From Actinomycetes bacterium (lineage in GTDB: Bacteria > Actinomycetota > Thermoleophilia > Solirubrobacterales > Solirubrobacteraceae), in the NCBI GenBank assembly GCA_023405705.1, contig JAEXXR010000512.1, positions 1-13,812 on the forward strand: a stretch of DNA of 13,812 nucleotides. The letters are read 5' to 3'. How positions within the stretch are numbered: the first letter of the stretch is position 1; every line of letters begins with the position of its first letter. Of the stretch, positions 12,057-13,812 are shown in pieces. The translations under genes were made by a program, and so were the position numbers. The notes under the pieces are model-generated. The model did no database searches and was not told the origin of the DNA. It saw only the letters and a list, made by a program, of their open reading frames with translations.

Positions 12057-12085
12057 CCCCTATATTTCAAGAATAAGACTCAATC
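12057..12085. other. AT-rich junction between the moaA remnant and surface gene 3
   Basis: The stretch from about 12060 (CTATATTTCAAGAATAAGAC) is strikingly AT-rich for this DNA. moaA homology ends just left of it, and a signal-peptide-like frame without a start codon begins inside it (KNKTQS at 12069 onwards). It marks the point where both divergent genes have lost their 5' ends. Confidence 0.5.
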
Positions 12086-13169
12086 TGTTGTCGTGGTCGT
12101 CGCGCTGTGCGCGCTGGGCCTGTTCGCAGGTCCGGCCATCGGACGGGCCGGCGCCGGCCCCGACCGAGTACCGCGTCATCTCCCGCGTCCACACCGACGC
12201 GATCTCGACCTTCTTGGACGACGGGCAGCTCCAGCTCGGCGCGAAGGTCGACGTCGATGAGCAGTTCGGCGTCCGCTTCGCTGCCGAGCAGATCTGGCTC
12301 CACCTCGAGGAGGAAGCGCGGACGCTCGTGCCGGCCGACCGCGAATTCATCGCGCCGATAGGGAGCGAGGTCTGGATCGCCGACGAGGTCAACCCCGGAC
12401 CGGGCCGCCTCTGGCCGGGCTTCTCGACCGAGTCGGTGCCGGCCGACGCCGTCACCGGCGACACGACGCTGAGATTGACGGAGGTCGACGGCCCCGGGCA
12501 GGTCGAGCTGTTCACCGTCCAGCTCGGCGCGGTCAGACGTCTTTGGTCGTCGAGAGATGCCGCGCACCGCGCGTTCGCGCTGCCGCCGGGAACTCACCGG
12601 CACGCGAACTGGGCCTTCACGGCCACCGGCAGCTACCGGATCGCCGTCGAGGCGACGGCGACCGTCAACGGCCAGCCTCAGAGCGCCCAGGCGACCTACA
12701 CCTTCGTCGTCGTCGGCGACGTGCCGGCGGCCGTCAGCACGACCACCGCACTGACCGCGAGCGCCTCCACGATCGCCGCCGGCAGAGCGCTGACGCTCGA
12801 CGCGACCGTCACCCCCTCCGCCGCCGCAGGCGCTGTCGAGTTCCGCGACGGCGGCGCCGTGCTCGGGCACGCCGCTGTCGAGGACGGCAGCGCGACGCTG
12901 CCGGTCGCGCTGAGCAGACTCGGGACCCGCTCGCTGACGGCGCACTTCGTCCCCGCCGTCGCCAACCGCTTCGGCGTGTCGGCCTCCGATCCCGTGAACG
13001 TCTCGGTCGTCGAGAACGACGGCGCCGAGCCGTTCGGGATCGTCGGCGTCGAGACGACCTACCAGCCCGGCGAGATCATCGAGCTGCGGCTCACGGGCGC
13101 GACGCTGGAGCCGGGGCAGACGACGCTCTGGCGGATGTGACCCCAACCGCGACAGCTACACGGCGGGAG

Positions 13170-13259
13170 GATGTCGACCTGGATCTGGACGCCGTCGAGC
13201 GCTTGGGTCGCCTCGAGTCTGTGGCTCATCGTCGTGTCGCCGTAGCTGAGCGCGGTGAT
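13170..13259 (-). other. Inverted gene fragment: surface-repeat motif on the minus strand
   Basis: Thirty minus-strand codons read ALSYGDTTMSHRL followed by EATQALDGVQIQVDI. This matches the strand-turn-strand part of the tandem C-terminal repeat seen on the plus strand (LNGARIRVEHYDADG and WDGAEITAAVVRADG). Twenty-eight of the 30 third positions are G or C and one codon is AGA, as in the flanking gene, so the minus strand looks like the coding sense here. The segment interrupts surface gene 3 directly after its stop codon. Confidence 0.5.
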
Positions 13260-13682
13260 GGGCCTCAACGGCGCCAGAATCAGAGTCGAGCACTACGACG
13301 CCGACGGCAGGCTGCTGGCGGGCAGCGACCCCGGCGCGGATCGCGATGTTCGACCACGGCCTGGCGGCGCCGCAGAGAGTCTCGATCGACGGCGCCACCG
13401 CCCGCTACACCGCCGGCTCCCAGCGTCCAGCTGTCGGCGAAGGTCACCGTCACCAACCCGCTCATCAGACGCGCGACGGTGCTGGAGACCTACCAGTGGT
13501 TCGTCAAGCGCCCCGGCGACACCGAGCCGCAGCTGATCGCGGGCGCGACCAGCGCCGGCCACGCCTTCGACGCCGATCCCAGCTGGGACGGCGCCGAGAT
13601 CACAGCCGCCGTCGTCCGCGCCGACGGGAGAATCGTCTACGGCCCCTCGCAGCCGGTGACCCTGGCAGTCGACGCCGCCCCG

Positions 13683-13718
13683 GACCCCGGCACCGATCCC
13701 GACCCCGGCACCGATCCC
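13683..13718 (+). repeat. Perfect tandem duplication of an 18-bp unit
   Basis: GACCCCGGCACCGATCCC occurs twice in direct succession (13683-13700 and 13701-13718), encoding DPGTDP twice in the low-complexity Pro/Asp/Gly tail of surface gene 3. Looser copies (GACCCGGAGCCCGGCC and GACCCGGAGCCCAGCC) follow. Such tails usually act as flexible wall-spanning stalks and vary in length by slippage. Confidence 0.85.
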
Positions 13719-13812
13719 GGCCCGGACCCGGAGCCCGGCCCGCGGCCGCTCCGCGACCCGGAGCCCAGCCCGCAGCCGGCCCCAGCCCCGGCGCCGATCC
13801 TCGGCCCGGCGC

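Larger units (their letters stand above)
12063..13812 (+). pseudogene. Third surface-repeat gene (choice-of-anchor M, Ig-like and tandem C-terminal domains), broken and running off the window
   Basis: A signal-peptide-like frame (KNKTQSVVVVVALCALG...FAGPA, 12069-12150) has no nearby start codon. The mature domain follows in a different frame, so a frameshift lies at about 12135-12165. The main open frame (about 12150-13140) encodes one well-kept choice-of-anchor M domain with WPGFSTESV and HRHANWAFTATGSYRIAVEA (about 12160-12720). After that come an Ig-like domain (about 12733-13010) and the start of a YQPGEIIELRLTG repeat that stops at TGA 13138-13140. Beyond the stop, pieces of related repeats appear in shifting frames: LNGARIRVEHYDADGRLLAG (from about 13262), FDHGLAAPQRVSIDGA, then an open frame from 13428 with YQWFVKRPG, WDGAEITAAVVRADGR and a Pro/Asp/Gly-rich tail. 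Unlike the large surface protein, the GSYR strand lacks the cysteine. Related proteins are known near metal ABC transporters in actinobacteria; none is in view. Confidence 0.75.

Noticed and set aside
13683..13812. Tandem repeats as a CRISPR-like or regulatory array
   Set aside because: The repeats are in frame, encode DPGTDP and Pro-rich sequence, and have no spacers.

Overview
The window is very GC-rich: rows I counted by eye are about 75-78% G+C in the surface-protein genes. Its long genes encode secreted proteins built from the actinobacterial 'choice-of-anchor M' surface repeat (TIGR03769-like). This suggests a high-GC actinomycete-type bacterium, possibly of the Thermoleophilia/Solirubrobacterales (Conexibacter-like); the exact lineage is inference. 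I see no rRNA, tRNA, CRISPR array, insertion sequence or phage gene.

Layout. (1) 34-471 (-) is a small SRPBCC-fold protein with a 14-bp perfect palindrome beside its start codon. (2) 752-5592 (+) is a likely two-gene operon of exported proteins: a 217-aa protein, then a 1366-aa protein with five divergent surface repeats and a C-terminal Ig-like tail. Every repeat carries the same two cysteines. (3) 5589-7203 holds three damaged genes: a short-chain dehydrogenase (-) without its N-terminus and with three frameshifts; the C-terminus of a hydantoinase-like 'H4MPT-linked C1 transfer' protein (+); and an amino-acid-kinase-family gene (+) resembling the methanofuran-pathway kinase MfnE, frameshifted at a C7 run. 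(4) 7274-11518 (+) is one intact 1414-aa STAND-type NTPase. It has an N-terminal restriction-endonuclease-like domain that seems to lack the catalytic lysine, a P-loop NTPase core with winged helix, and a long helical-repeat C-terminus. Its base composition is clearly lower (about 60-67% in sampled rows) and it may be leaderless. (5) 11476-12056 (-) is a moaA remnant. (6) From about 12063 to the window end (+) lies a third surface-repeat gene, broken by frameshifts, a stop and an apparently inverted piece.

The most interesting candidate is the STAND NTPase. It sits as a single lower-GC block between the 3' ends of two damaged convergent genes, and its last codons run antisense through the end of moaA. 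The size and domain order resemble single-gene STAND immunity proteins, so a defence role is a reasonable hypothesis but is not shown by the sequence. A second theme is that two divergent gene pairs (SDR/C1-transfer and moaA/surface gene 3) have each lost both 5' ends at one junction. That could be real deletion and decay or an assembly artefact. The two intact ORFs of more than 4 kb argue against uniformly poor sequence.
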